Origin: Cymodocea nodosa
Taxonomy: Eukaryota; Streptophyta; Magnoliopsida; Alismatales; Cymodoceaceae
Length of the DNA stretch: 64,000 nucleotides
Reading direction: 5' to 3'
NCBI GenBank assembly: GCA_036874045.1
Contig: JAZBRI010000004.1
Coordinates: forward strand, 1,674,001 to 1,738,000
The notes beneath the pieces were generated by a model. The model was not told the origin of the DNA and did not search any database. It saw only the letters and a list, made by a program, of their open reading frames with translations. Each line of letters begins with the position of its first letter. Position 1 is the stretch's first letter. The translations under genes were made by a program, and so were the position numbers. This document shows positions 11,212 through 25,395 of this stretch, in pieces.

Positions 11212-14200
11212 ATGGCGTCTGAGTGCTCCGACCACGACAAGCCCCTCTTGCCCGAGAGATTTCCGCACCGGAACGTAGGGCTCCTCCTCCTCCCCCTCTT
11301 CTCCTAATTTTCTCTCTTGTGATGTATCTTGTTTTTAGTTTTGGAAAACGTGATTTGTTCGTTGCTGTCCTGTGTAGAACGGGAGCGGAGACATCGAGAG
11401 CAGGGAAGAGGCGCTGCTTAGCGGGGCGGAGGGGCACAAGGAGACTTACTCCATCAAAGCTGTCATCTTGCCGTTAGTTTTCTACGTCTTTTTCCTGTTC
11501 CTTTCTTTCGGCTTGCGATTCCGTTGGTCGTCTTCGAGAGTTGCTCCTCTCTTCTGAGTGGCTTTTCTGGGGTGGTTCAGGTTCTTGTTCCCGGCTTTAG
11601 GGGGGCTGCTTTATGGTTATGATATTGGTGCTACTTCTGGTGCCACCATTTCATTGGAGGTACGCTGCTTTTTTATTGCGATGGTTCTTGGTACTTAATT
11701 GGTAACCAGAGTGAACGTTTTCTGTGTGCAAAGGAGGTTTGATACATGTCCGAAGTGACTATTTGCAAAAAAAAGAGTCCAGTAATTCCACAATCTCTTA
11801 GGTTGAATCAACGTTGAGTAAATGCCTGAGTAACAGAAAAAAAGTAGGAACTTTGCAGACACGTCATATTTACATCGTACATAATCGATAGGGTGTAAAC
11901 GGAATGAATTCGAGCCAAATATACATCATGCGAATTCGTAAACTATTTGAATAATTAATCTGACTATTTAATCCATAACTGACAGTATAACTATACATGT
12001 CATCGGGTTAAGGCTGGTACGGTCTGATTTTCCAAACGATGTTAGGGCTGCCCTCTCGGTTCATTAGCACAGCCTGGTTGGAGAATCAATGCTGGTGTGG
12101 TTCAGAGAGAACCGAGCCAACGCAATCCTTCTTTTTAACCATTGAATAATGGTTAAAAAATGGTCAGGCAATAGTTATTTTTTGTAAATTTTGTAGGAAA
12201 TTCCTTACGTTTTATTTATTTTATTTTAAATAAGTCCTAAGTTTAAAAAATTTATTTTTTAGTTCTTATTTTTAATTTTCCTTGAAAAAGTTCCTAAATT
12301 TTCTAAAATTACACTTAAGTCTACCTTCTTTTCAAGAGATTATAAATACCTCCACTCCTTTCCCCTTTCTTCACATATATATATTTTTTTCTTCTAACTC
12401 TCAAGTCTTAGCTCTTTACTCTCTTTCTTAAGTCTTTATTTCCACAATATTCCTAATTCTCTTATTCTCTTTGGAACACTCTCTAACAAGAATGACAAGA
12501 AGGAGAAGCATCATATATGATATCAACAACTTTGACTTCAAATACCAAAATACTCAAGAGCCAACTTTAAATGAGGTGTCACCGATAATGCATTAGATCA
12601 TGAGATCTACTTTGATGTTGTTATTGTCTATAAGGAGGTCGAGGAGAGTTGAAGTCAAAACGAACCTTACAATCAAGTTAAAGGTGTTGAATGATAGAAT
12701 TATGGGGGTGATGCTTATAAAAGAGAGGGTATTTTGTAATAAAAGCGTGTAGGCAAGATGCACTAATATCCTCTATTTCTTCTCATGTCAATAGGGCCTC
12801 CATATATATAGTTGCATCAAGATAAAGGGCAAACAATGGCTAGAAAATTGTCCTAACATTCAACAGAATTGGTTGACCAAATGTTTCAATGTTCAACTAC
12901 TCATTTTTCCATCCTAGTTAACAGTTAACCTATTTGCCATTTATTTTTTCAATGAATGCTGCAGAATGGTTGACTGAATTGTTTCCTGGCCAATAATTTG
13001 GTTATCCAACCAATCAACAGTTGACCTAACTCCTCATTGTAATAATTTTCAATTAACCAACCTAAAATCAGTTGACTGAATCTATACAAACCTCTATATG
13101 CATACATTAACTTATAATTAATAATGATTTTATGTTCCTTAAGCATGTAAATTCACTAAAATATTTCAATTGACTGTTAGGAGACAGTTAACTGATTGTG
13201 TGTTTGTGCAGAAATCTAAGTATCATGGTTTCTATGATGATTCATGTTTCTAGCCTATATCAAATGCAATTTTAAGAATCACGAGGGAAAGTTACAGACA
13301 TTCAAGACATAAGAAAAAATCAAATTAACAATTATATTTTCATGCCAATCTTCTTGTTCTTCAATCAGCTTCACTTATTCTTTTCTTCATCTACTTTAAT
13401 CTCCTTCACCTTCACTTGATCTTTCTACCTCTTACTTTCTTGATGTTCTCTTTTTGATTATTCTTAATCATAGCCTTGTTTGATTTTTCTACTTTGTATT
13501 TCCTATAATAACCTTCATCTATACAATTTTATGTTTATCATTAAGTTTTATATCATCAAAATCAATAAAGAAAGATTTCCCAAACAGAAAGAAAATCTAG
13601 GTTTAAAGAAGATATCTTAGAAACTTTAATGAGTATTAAAAATTAAGAGTTTGCTGGTCATTATGCTCAGCAAGAATAAAATGATTGGATAAATGATTTT
13701 ACAAACATAAATTTTAGGGTAGACTAAGAGGAAGTAACTGCTTTTTTTCCTTTTATTTTTGTAATAATGTAAAATTTCCTTTATTATGTACTTTTTATTT
13801 CTTTTATTATTTGAAATTTAAACTCCAATAAAGTGAAAGTACAATATTTTTTGTAAACTATATTTAAGTAATAAAATCAATTTTAATTTTTATTGTCTTC
13901 TAGTATTGTGATAATGCTTGGCACAAAAATGCAGTATGAAGCACAATATGAATCAGCACAATGAGCTAGTATGACACAGCATGGTTGAGCCATGCGCCAT
14001 ACTTGGGCCACCTCATTAGGAGTTTGGGTTGGCACAACATGGTAGAATAGTGCTGTGCATGATTCAATATGGATTGAGTGAACCTAGCATGACATGATTT
14101 ACATTTATAGGAATAACCAAATCTATTAATAAACCAAATCCAAATAATCCAAGCCCAAATATCCAAATTTGAATATTAATAATACATTTTTCTACATTTT

Positions 14201-17200
14201 ATTTTGTAGAGTCAACACAAATATAAATTGAGTAGTGTGACATATTAAATGCAATTTTTTTTCTAAATATGATATTTTAAAGCCTACTATAATTTTGTAC
14301 CTTTTTATATGTATGATATCATGGTAAATGTGCATGCATATATTATTTTGATTAATATCTGAATACCATATAAAGGGATTTGGATTGGTAGATATCTAAA
14401 TGACAGCTAAATTGATCCAGAGTATAGAATATTTGGATTAAGCAGTAATGGATTCAAATTGACAGATATCCGAGTGGTAACATATGCTTGGATTTTAATC
14501 AATGGATATGATAAAGGTGCAAATTCCGTTCACATATTATTGAATATCAATTTTGGAAACTGAATTTGGTTTGTTGGATATCAGATTTGGAATTTCTTGT
14601 GTCCAAATTTGGTACAGATTTCAATTATCTTTTTATAGGCCTTTTAATTAGATGTCTTCTCTAATGTCATAGATATTTTTAGGAATAACCATGTTTGCAT
14701 CAGGTAGTAAATAAGTCGGTTTATTATGTGCATCTGGTACTTGGCCATGGGGTCCTAAACTACTCTTGCAAATCTTGGAAGTCATGAAAGAAATGAGAAA
14801 TGGAAACTATGCATTTTAATTACGATTGGCTCCCATTTCATAATCATCTGATTCTTCCGTATTCTTACTTGCAAAGATTTCTGATAGCAAGAGTCATGGG
14901 TTCTTCCATATAGATGTAGGAATTCTGCTAACTCAATCTGCACATTCTAACCTAACTTCAGAATTCATATTAAACTGTGTTCTGGTATAATATAGAGTCA
15001 ATTTTTCCATCATAATTGTTAAGGGTCTGTTTTCTAGGTATGGATTAATAATATCTTTATGCACATCAATCAGGGAATGCTGCTTGCTGTTAAGCAATTC
15101 TAAAAGCTAACGTGCCACTAGTTGTAAACCATTAATTTTATGGAAATTATATATCTTTTCTTGTTAACTTCATAGAATTTTTTTCCTAAACTGAAAAAAC
15201 TCACAAACCTTTTCAAAAGAGTTTTACATGTCAGACAGTCACAAGGGTCCTGTCTTTTTGTCAACAGTGCAAGAAATCTCATTTTCTATTTTCTGTTGTG
15301 CATTTGTAAATTATTGTAGCTATCTCTAAGCTGTTGCTAAATGGTTAGTGGTTTACCTGACTGTTCTAAATGCCAATTTGAACATGTCCATGTGCTACTG
15401 CTACTACATTTTTATTTTTATTATCCACTGAAAACCTTCTCTTTTTTTTTCACTCATTCCAGTCATCCACACTGAGTGGAACAACATGGTACAATCTCTC
15501 TTCTGTAGAGATAGGCCTTCAGGTTTGAACCAATATATAAATTTGTCATTTATGTGAATCCTATTTTTTTCATATTTATACATGTCCTAGAAAATTAACA
15601 CTAAACCTTATCATGCAAAATTTTCAGGTCAGTGGCTCGCTATATGGTGCTTTGATTGGATCTGTTTTGGCATATACAATTGCTGATTTCTTAGGTCTGG
15701 CATGCTTCATATTTGTTGCCCAGAAATATTTTAAAATTATATTTCATAAATTTTAATATTTTATGAATGCAATTGTATTGAAGGAAGACGGCGGGAGTTG
15801 ATTCTTTCAGCTTGTTTGTATCTCACTGGGGCTTTACTGACAGCAATTGCACCCAACTTCCCTGTTTTGGTGATTGGGCGCTTTATATATGGCATAGGGA
15901 TTGGACTGGTAATATTTCCTATTGCCTTGGATTTTTTACATTCTCTTCAGTAGTTTTGTCACAGACATTTTTTTTGGATTCATGGATACCTTTTTTTGAT
16001 AATGATAATGTTAGTCTCATTTTCTGTTTTATAGTACAGTCAGAAAGCACCTTACTAGTTATACCATCCACTGTTGGTCAGACATGCTTAATTTCAGTTT
16101 TGAATAAATGACCTGTTTACACCAGTAGTGAATGGTGAGTGATCTCTACCATTTTGTATCAAAATGATTTGTAACATGAAATGATTTTTCTTCATCCTCA
16201 TTCTCATAGTTATATCTAGATATTTATTTTTAACTTACCAAATAAATATATAATTTCTGTATTTATTTTCTTTTTATGTTTCTTTTCCTGTATAGAAAGA
16301 TGTTAGAGTTAAATAGAGCCATTATGTTTTGATAAAGGAGGTGATGGTCTCACATTGAAAATTGTATATTTTATCCCACTATGTAACCACTAGAGTTAAA
16401 TAGTCATTATGTTTTATAAAGGGTAATAGTCTCATATCAATAGTTGTCTATGTTACCCTATTATGTAACCACTATCCTAGCTAACGATTACCATCCTCCC
16501 TCCACCACTCCCTATTTTCTCCTCTTGTACCTGCACCTAGCCAGGCCCTCTAGACTCCAGTGCTTCTGCTTCTCTTGTCCGGTCTCTTCAGCATCATTGT
16601 TGCCTTTGTTCCGGCCCTCCAACACTCTGCACCCAAGAAACCTTGGCTTACCAAGTGCCTTAAAAAGCATGGGTGCTGCATTGATGTGGCATGCAGATTG
16701 GTCCCGAATGCAGCTATTTTACAACAATTACTATTATCCTTGCCTGCATAATGCATACTACAATTGCCTACTTCCATTCAATTATTTTACTTTGCTGTTT
16801 TAGTTGTGTTTCAGTATCTTTTAACTTGTGCATCATAGATACTTTAACTTAAAGGAGATAGTTAAAGTTAAATAAAGTTATTATATTTTAATTGAGTATT
16901 AATCTCACATTGGAAGTTATGTATTTTATCTCACAATATGATCACTATTTCATCTCTTACTGGTAAAAAACAATTTCTCTTCTTACAGAGGCTTTATTAT
17001 ACCTGTATACTTGCGTTCAGTTGCTAATCATGTCAAATTGCATTGCTCATTGCTTTACCAATTATGTGTAAAAAAATATTTTGCATCAGCAACAATTGTT
17101 CGTGCCACCTGCACTGTCATGATTATATCATGATTTTAATTTACCAAACATATAATTATTTTTTAATTCTTTGATGCTTATTTTCCTGGTCAACTTGCTG

Positions 17201-20200
17201 GAAATATTGAGGCAGTATCAAATTGGATTTCAGTTTTAGATACCCCTTTTTCTGGTTGTCTTGATTTCATTTCAATACATTTATTCTAAGCAGCTTACCT
17301 GATAGAACTTGCCAGCTTAAGGATTTTTAGCTAATGCTACAACTTTCTACACGTGGTTGTAGGTAATTTGGGTATTGTAAAGATTTTACCTAACATGAGC
17401 AAAATACTAGAATTCATTGTGCAAATAACAAATAATTTGAGAAGGTTGGCATATCAAATGTCTGTATGATTTTCATGTTCTTGGACAAGTATGTAATATT
17501 CATGATCAATATTGTGCAACTAGTAACTAACACATATAGGCTCTACAAGATTCTTATATTAAATAGCTGCATATCTTGTGATGACTCTAATATGTTTGTG
17601 TCAATTTTGATTTTGTGATCAAAATAATTTGCTTAATTTCTAGATCCATGACAAATAGCTGTTTCTTTTTGTATTGGTTAGCTTCTGCAATGCAGATTTA
17701 ACTATCTATTATGAAGTTTTAAATGCACTACTTTTCTTGTTTCAGGCTATGCATGCTGCTCCAATGTACATAGCAGAGACTGCACCAAGCCAAATTCGAG
17801 GCAGGCTTATTTCATTAAAAGAATTCTTTATAGTCCTTGGGATGCTTGTAAGTGATGAAGCACTGAATTTACTGCTGCTTCCTTGAGTGTTACTGATCTT
17901 CACATATTTGAATTAAGTAATATTAAAAGGTTTAATCATTATGCAGCTTGGTTATGTGTCCAGCAGTGTCTATGTTGAACTTGTTGCAGGGTGGCGCTAT
18001 ATGTATGCAAGTGGTAGTATTTTTTCCCTTATTATGCTAGCTGGAATGTGGTGGTTGTCACCATCACCCCGTTGGCTGCTATTATGTGCCATACAGGGGA
18101 GGGGAAATATGGATGATGCAAAAGAGTTTGCAATTTGCTGTTATTGCAAAATCAGAGGTCGCCCAGTTGATAGTTCAGCATCAGAAGAAATAGGTCTAAT
18201 TTTAGTTGAACTTTCATATTCTGATCAGGTCAAAGAAGTTTCACTTAAAGAATTATTTGAAGGAAAAGGTTTGAAAGCTATGGTGATTGGTGTAGGATTA
18301 GTCTTTTTCCAGCAGGTAAATGCAATATAATGCATTTTCAATGTAGTTGCTTTATTGTCAGCTTTTTTTACATTAGAGACTATTGTTGGTGTTAGAATCT
18401 ATGATTGTGTGATTTTATATTTATGTACTTTAAGGGGTATAATCAAGTTATTGGATGTCTATTTATATTAATTCATTCATATATATATATTAGCCAACAT
18501 AAAGCCTTGATATGTAGAAGTTACATAAAAGGGACAATATAATTTAAGCAACATGGAACTAAACTTGCAATATCCATATAATCTTAATACATTATCTACT
18601 CTAATACTCTTCTTCAAGCTAGAGCATATATATATCTATTATGCCCAACTTATTACATAATGTTTTAAAAATCCTAATGCCTAAACCTTTGATGAAAATA
18701 TCTGTAAATTGCTTTGAAGATTGCGTATGCAAAGTAGTAATTAAACCTTTCACTACCATGTTGCAAATGTTGTGATAATCATCTTCAATATACTTAGTGC
18801 ATTAATGGAATGTAATATTGTTTACTAATTGTCATGGTGCATAGGCATATGAGTTTGGGTTGCAAAACTAGATACTCTACCTTTATACTAGACTTTGAAA
18901 TCATATTCTACTTTTTACTCTATTAAATAACAAGATTTACACCAACATAGGTACAAAATCAGAAGTAGACTTTTCTAAGTTTCTATCATCTCTGTCACCT
19001 ACATATTCTGAGTCTGATTAAGCCTCGATCTTCAAGTGGTTCTCTTGTATACAAAACCTCTACCATGGGCATTCTTAACATAAGCTACAATATAAAGAGT
19101 CTCTTGCCAATGATTCTCCTTTGGCTCATATATGAATTGACTGAGTTAACTTATTGCATAAGTTATGTCTAGTCTCTTTACAATCAGATGGATCAACTTC
19201 TTAATCAAGCTTTTATACTATCGTGGATCTTCTACAGACTCTGATACTGTCCTAAAAAGAAAAATTAGGATCAAATGGAGTACTCTTAGGCTTGTAGCCT
19301 AAGACTTTGATCTCCTACAATAAATCAAGTGCATATTTTCTTTGAAACAAGGCCATTTTTCCTTTGAAGTATATAAATTCAATACCCAGAAAATATTTAA
19401 GTTTACCCATTCCTTTGTAACAAAATATTTTCTTAAGTAATCTTTAGTGTCGGCAATAGCTTCTAAATCATTATCTGTCAATAAAATGTTGTCCATGTAC
19501 ACTGTTAGAACCTTACAATTAATATTTGCCCTTTTGTATGATACAAAGTGATCCATTGCACAACCACAAAAACCTCTATCATTACATTGTTGAATTTCTT
19601 AAACCATGCTTGTCACCTTTGTTTGAATGTACAGATTACCTTTACACCTTATTCTTCCCTTAAGCAGTATATTCTAAGGGTTGTTTCATAAATACTTGCT
19701 CAATTAGATTTTCATGCAAAAAAAAATTTACACATCAAGCTACACTAGCTCTCATGACTAATTAAGAGCGATGGAAAGTAACTCTCAAATAAAGCTATGA
19801 CAAGCTATTGAAGAGGATTTAACATAGTCAATATCATATGTTTGAATAAAACCTCAGGCTACCAATTGAGATTTAGATCTATTTGGTTTGTACTTAATGG
19901 TATATAACCATCTACAAGTAACTAGACTTACTTTTGTAGGACTAGCCACCAAGTCTTATGAACCGTATAATCTTAAAACTTTTAGTTCATCTATTATTGC
20001 TTTCCAATATGGTAGTTGAAGTATCTCCTAATAGTTTCTAGGTATGGACTCAAAAGAGATGGATAGGAAAAATCTACAAAAGGTAAGGTAAAGATTATCA
20101 TAGGACACAAAATTAAAAATAGGATGGGTGGTACAAGAAAATTAATATTTACCCTTTTGTAGTGCTATCAGGACATCAAGGTTTGAGGTGATAGGAGTTG

Positions 20201-23200
20201 ATGTGTCTAGACTTGCATTTGTGATTGAAATTGGTTATAATGGACGAGGAGGTTCTACTATCGTTGATGATATACCTACAATGGATGATGAGTTTGATCA
20301 ATCACCACTTAAAGTCACTATCAAGTGGCCAGAAGAGGAGGATTGTCAAGTGGTATTTACTAGACTCAAATTAGGACTGCAATTCAAAAAATGTAACAAC
20401 TGTAGATATGCAATATTTCTTAGTGGAATGATGAAAATAGTGATAGTCTCTTTATGTCCTTGAATAATTGGTAAAAACATACTTGATTAATCTAAGGGAC
20501 AACTTATCTAGACCAAGAGAGAGATACTAAACAAAAATTATACAACCGAACACCTTGGAAGGTAAGGAAAATGACTCTGATTTGGGATGAAGCTAGTGGA
20601 GTATTATCTCACCACCTAAGGGAGCTAAAAGCACCCTATTAACGAGAAAGGTTTCATCAAATTATCGGTATTTTGGTACTTTCATTTGTAATATAATGAT
20701 GCAAGCAACATTCAAGATATGCCAATATTTTTGTTCTATTACACCATTTTGCTATGAAGAATGTGGACTAGTTTGATGTAACACACTCAAAGAAACCCAA
20801 AAAAATGAAAATCCTTTTATAGAAATTCAAGAGTATTATCAGTATGCAAATACCTTGGAGTAATAGAAAGTTGAGTATTTATTTTAACAAAAATTTATTT
20901 AACAATATCTATAATATGCTTACAATCTTCTAACAAGTAGATCCATGACACCCTAATGTAGTCATCGACAAAAATGATATAACCAAGGCTTCAAATATTA
21001 GTATTGTATTGAGAATCAGTTCTTTGGAAAAAGGAAATGCATTATGATCAAAGATTGTATAGGTGGAAACATAATACTTTGAAAAAAGTCAAATTACCTT
21101 AAATTTCAAGTTGAAACTCAAGAATAAGATATAATAAGCATATAAAAAAACAGAAATTTTTTAGGTGTTAAGAGTCTATTATTGTGTGGTTTTATATTTT
21201 TGTACTTTAAGAGGTATAATCGAGTTATTAGATATCCATTTGTATTCACTCCTATATATTGTCTCTTTTAGTCTCTCATTTAGTGAGAATGAACACATAA
21301 TCCTATGTTCTTCTCTCCTCACATGTTCTAACAGCATGATTTTTTCTGTATTGAATCCAGATTACTGGACAACCTAGTGTACTCTATTATGCAGCTACAA
21401 TTCTTCAGGTTTTAAGAATTCATTTTTTTTCATGGATTATCATTGTTATTTTAATTTTCTGTCTTTATGCAATTCACTTATAGAAAAATTCACACTTCAA
21501 CTATTATTGAACTTGTTGACAGAGTGCAGGATTTACTGCAGCATCTGATGCTACACGGGTTTCAGTTCTTCTAGGTCTGCTCAAGGTATAGTGTAGTTAA
21601 TTTATGATAGGCATGCAATGCTTTGTTTGTGTTCCTTTATATTCTTAAAGCCTTTATACAGATGATTGTGCTTTTAAGGAGCTTACGAGAGTTGCTTACT
21701 ATATGTCCTGTTTATTCTATGGTCATACCATGTTGACAAGTTTTGATGGATGAAATAAGTTAACCTTTGCATAATTAGTGCGTAACATAATTCCATTTTT
21801 TGCATGTTCTATTTGATAGCATATTGTTATTGACATACAATTTATATGATGAATGCATTATATATAAGGTTAGCTTAGGCCTTCTATAGTCTATATGTTG
21901 AAATCATCGAATTTTCATATTGACATGCACTTATTTCTAGATAAATTGAGTGATTATATTTCTAGTGATGGTCCTCTATATATATATGCCACTTTGGTGA
22001 TTGTGTTAATAAATATGCATATAAATCAGTCTTACCTTGGTGTACTGTGAATGTGTTACCAACAAATGATGTATTTTATGTTTTCAATTTTGTAGTTGAT
22101 AATGACTGGGGTTGCCGTTCTTGTGGTTGATAAACTTGGTAGAAGACCTCTATTGCTCGGAGGTGTTAGTGGGATAGTAAGTTTCTCATTTTCTTTTAGA
22201 CTTTTGTGATTAGTTTTTGAAATGTGTTTCTGTAAAGTACCTGTTGGTGCTAACCTTAAAAGACCATTGTGAATCAAGTTCAATGATGAACTATGTTTAA
22301 ACATTTGCATTTGAAATTTTGAACACATTTTAAATTTTGTACATTTGTACTCTTATGCATATTTTTTAATTCAGAGTCAATATTTTGTGCAATCCTAGGC
22401 ATCAATGCTTTTTCTGTTTCATGAATTGGTTCTCTTTTCTTTCATGTTATTATTATTATTACATAGATGTTAAGATTATCTACAGGATGACCCATTTTCA
22501 TTTATCATTTATAGCATGCATAACTGTTTGACATGGTAATTTGTCTTTGATGATGTATAGGCTCTCTCTCTCTTCCTTCTGGCTGCTTATTATACACTGC
22601 TGAAGGATTTAGCTTTTGTTGCTGTGATTGCTTTGCTGCTTTATGTCGGCTGTTATCAGGTGACTATTTTCATTTGGTTATATTCCTTGGAATTTGCTTA
22701 TGATCAGAAAATTTTTGGAGATGTAACAGATCTAATTTATGGTGTTGATGTAACGTAACCATATGCCATTAAAAATATTCAGTCAATTTTGCATTTAGTG
22801 ACTGCAATTATTTAGATATAAAGATTCAATGTTCTTGATGGTAAAGAGATATTGATGAATAAATATTAAATATCATGAAATATGGGAAATAAAATTGCTA
22901 AAATTAAAAATCAAATGGGAAAGATACATAATAATAATATTCCTGAGGATAGAAGCACATCAAAGCAGAGCCACAACCTATACAACTTAAATTCCGTATA
23001 TTTTCACATACAATTAACAATATAAGAATAAAAATGGCTCAAATAGCTTTTTAAATATCAAAATAAAATAGTAAAAAAAATAGTCACATAGAAGGTGAGT
23101 CTAGTAATTTTATTTTGAGGGTATTTGAGAAAAAACATGCAAAGTCACAAATAGGAAAGAACTGAAAGTTATTGGATAGAGTTCTAATTTATGAAATCAT

Positions 23201-24414
23201 GAATGTATTGATTTTTTGGCCATTGGAATTCTGCAATCATTGATGCCAATTTGATCGAAAATGTACTAAAGTTGGTTCAGTTTTACAACTTTTGGAAGTT
23301 TTCACCCTCTAATGTCATGATGAAATTTGGTATGATTCTTGTTGCCATTTGTCTGGACGATTTGAAAGAAACACTAAAATCTCTCTTATTGAAGGGTAGG
23401 ACAATTACATCTGGTTTTATCTGGGGCATTTACTAATTTATTTTCAAATCATTTGAGTGTTATGGAATGACATTTTGCTGAAAATTGGGATGAGTATCAT
23501 GCACACCATGTATTCTACAATATACTCATGCTAATGTTTCCTATTGGAAATCCATTGAATTATGGAAAAAATATATTTAATCAGTGAAACTTTTTGCAGT
23601 TATCATTTGGTCCTATTGGTTGGCTGATGATATCAGAGATCTTTCCATTGCGTTTGCGGGGGCGTAGCCTCAGTATTGCCGTACTGGTCAATTTTGCTTC
23701 AAATGCCTTGGTGACATTTGCATTCTCACCACTCGAGGCATGTTCTTTTAACTGAAATCTTATTCTTGTATTTCAATCAAGTTATTGAATATTTCCAATG
23801 ACAAATTTCATCATTAGACCAATCTAGGCATTAAGTCATGCTTTTTTTTTGTAACACAATGTCGACACTGTTCAGTGTCAGCATTCTTGGAACAAGTTGG
23901 TTGTTCATGTTACTAAGAGAGTACGCACTTTTCTACGAGCAATGGGTCTTGCTGAACTTTGTTAAAGACACTAAAAACGATATTTTGTTACTAGCTCTCA
24001 TCCTAAATGTCTTTCTGCGGTAAATTTTGGATTCCAATGCCCTCGTCTATTAATCTATTGTCAACCTAAGAATAAGATGCCCTTGTAATAAATCTCAAGT
24101 CCATACCATTTTTTTTTTCTATTGTCTTGAGATGTAATAAATCTTAAGTTATTAATCTACTATTTCCACTGTTTTGAACAGTACAACCATGATGTGTATT
24201 GGCAACTGATATGTTTTGAGTTACCCTTTTCTTAAATCAATTTCTGATTTGAATTTTACTTGATTTTGTGGTGGTGTTACAGACAATTTTGGGCACTGGA
24301 TTGCTATTTGCATCTTTTGGGGTGATAGCCATATTTTCTCTTGCTTTCATATTCTTCAAAGTGAAGGAAACCAAGGGATTGACTCTGGAGGAAATCGAGG
24401 CCAAGATTTTGTAG
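11212..24414 (+). CDS. Sugar/H+ symporter, VGT1 / D-xylose-proton symporter-like
   Basis: Fourteen exons: 11212-11274, 11378-11472, 11581-11659, 15463-15522, 15628-15694, 15784-15908, 17746-17847, 17947-18315, 21361-21408, 21523-21585, 22096-22176, 22561-22659, 23600-23737 and 24283-24414. They give 506 residues with no internal stop, close to the 503 of Arabidopsis VGT1. Start context is CCATGG. Sugar porter signatures in order: LGRRRE (about 121-126), IGRFIYGIGIGL (152-163), PRWLL (238-242), QQITGQ (319-324), LGRRPLL (371-377), LRLRGR (434-439) and a C-terminal ETKGLTLEEIE (492-502). Twelve hydrophobic segments are expected for this major facilitator family; the Arabidopsis relative moves glucose into the vacuole. 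Location and substrate here are inferred. All introns are GT-AG except intron 13, which has a GC donor. Intron 8 contains a Copia element. Coding sequence looks intact. Confidence 0.93.
11660..15462 (+). other. Transporter intron 3 (3.8 kb) with probable decayed transposon
   Basis: Between exons ending LEG-type GAG|gtacgc and CAG|TCATCC. A block from about 12000 to 14100 has GC-richer edges (GGTTAAGGCTGGTACGGTCT at 12006; GGGTTGGCACAACATGG near 14023) around AT-rich DNA, and 12490-12700 contains frames with many stops. It looks like an old DNA element, perhaps hAT-like, but I cannot define ends or a transposase. Confidence 0.35.
16303..16955 (+). repeat. Three copies of an about 87-bp repeat in intron 6
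   Basis: Units near 16303-16390, 16391-16476 and 16858-16953 share TTAAATA.AG..ATTATGTTTT, a TCTCA(C/T)AT(T/C)... word and CCACTATGTAACCACTA-like ends. The first two are adjacent; the third is 380 bp away, with a GC-richer segment between them (16480-16760). They lie wholly inside intron 6 (15909-17745). They look like fragments of a dispersed repeat. Confidence 0.55.
18390..21333 (-). mobile_element. Decayed Copia retrotransposon in transporter intron 8
   Basis: Direct LTR copies: 18390 to about 18606 (starts TGTTAGAATC) and 21166-21333 (starts TGTTAAGAGTC, ends TTCTAACA). Their first 105 bp align clearly; the rest has diverged. Minus-strand reverse transcriptase is recognisable at 19299-19556 (VYMDNILLTDNDLEAI, the YVDD-type active site region changed to YMDN) and near 19680-19760 (FLHENLIEQVFMKQP). 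The CTTCTTCAAGCTAGAGCATA following the left LTR matches the complement of a Copia polypurine region. No protein is intact. I could not find a matching target duplication (flanks GTTGG and GCATG). Confidence 0.7.
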
Positions 24415-25289
24415 AAGGTCCGGATAAGAATCAATCGTAATACTTTTATTGCTTCTTACGAAGCTTATGGTGTCATACTTCTGTGTTCATGTCTGTTATT
24501 ACAAACTTCTCTTCATATTATTGTGCTCATGTACCATCCGTGTAAATTTCTGCATTCTAGTATCTTTTTCATGCCCGATCAAACGCTCACCTGGAAGGTT
24601 CTTTTCATTTTTCCTTCTTGTGTTAGATTCTCACTACTGTCAATCAGAACACATCTTTTTTTATTGCTTCCGGTGAGGTAATGTCAAAAGCTTCTTTTAT
24701 GATTGATGGTAAAAATTTATTCATTTTTATAGTCTATAAAGGGTAAAGCTGTTGTGGCCATTCACATTATTTTTTGATATATCCAAAATAGTATACCAAA
24801 TTTAGTGTTGGTATATCATTTATATAATTCATAAAAAAAATAAGAATATGATCGTGCAATTTATATTGTCAATAAATTAATCTTAACCCAATTTTCCAAG
24901 TGCATGCCAACCACAACTTCTTTGTCCAATGTGCTTGTCCTTTTGGATGCAATGCCACGTTACTCTTTTAAGTGTTCAAGCGTATTGATATCTCCATCAA
25001 TGGTCGGTATATTTCATTCTCCTCTGTCAATGTTTTCCTTTATTACAATTTTCTCCATCGATGTTCTTGATCGTGCTTTCTTCTACCATGTTGTCTTCTC
25101 TCACATGCGAGGAGTTAGAGCAGAAAGTGTGAGAATGTATCATGAGTTAAGTACTTCTTTATCGCATGCTCCTTTGCTACGCCCTCTTCCCTTGGATTTA
25201 ATTACAACCGTTTGGCATCAGCACCCATAATATTTTCTGTAATTTATGATATAATTTAAACATAATCAATTAAATCTAATGACTTAAAT
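24415..25289 (+). other. 3' flank of transporter gene
   Basis: Contains the 3' UTR (the region after TAG at 24412-24414 is T-rich) and then intergenic DNA. A 108-codon open frame at 24904-25230 has no domain I recognise and no splice or promoter context. Confidence 0.4.
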
Positions 25290-25395
25290 AATATTCAAAT
25301 TATATATAATAAGAGGATTAGACTTGTCATTGAGAGGTAGACTTGAAAAAAAGGAAAGTAGGAAACAATTTCTCAGCGATCCTCATGCTTCTACC
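25290..25395. repeat. Edge of duplicated block (interrupted by Copia element)
   Basis: Matches 59880-59967: both contain TATAATAAG(A/G)GGATTAGACT, AACAATTTC and CTCATG(C/A)TTCT. The match resumes at 28323 after the intervening Copia element, so 25290-25395 and 28323 onward were once continuous. Confidence 0.7.

Noticed and set aside
11159-11437. Antisense open frames over transporter exons 1-2
   Set aside because: Shadow of GC-rich coding exons; conserved protein is on the plus strand.
16444-16803. 119-codon plus-strand open frame
   Set aside because: Lies entirely in transporter intron 6 and overlaps repeat units; three competing frames are open here.
20188-20463. 91-codon plus-strand open frame
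   Set aside because: Antisense to the Copia element in intron 8; no family resemblance.
24904-25230. 108-codon plus-strand open frame after the transporter
   Set aside because: No recognisable domain, no splice or promoter context; likely chance.
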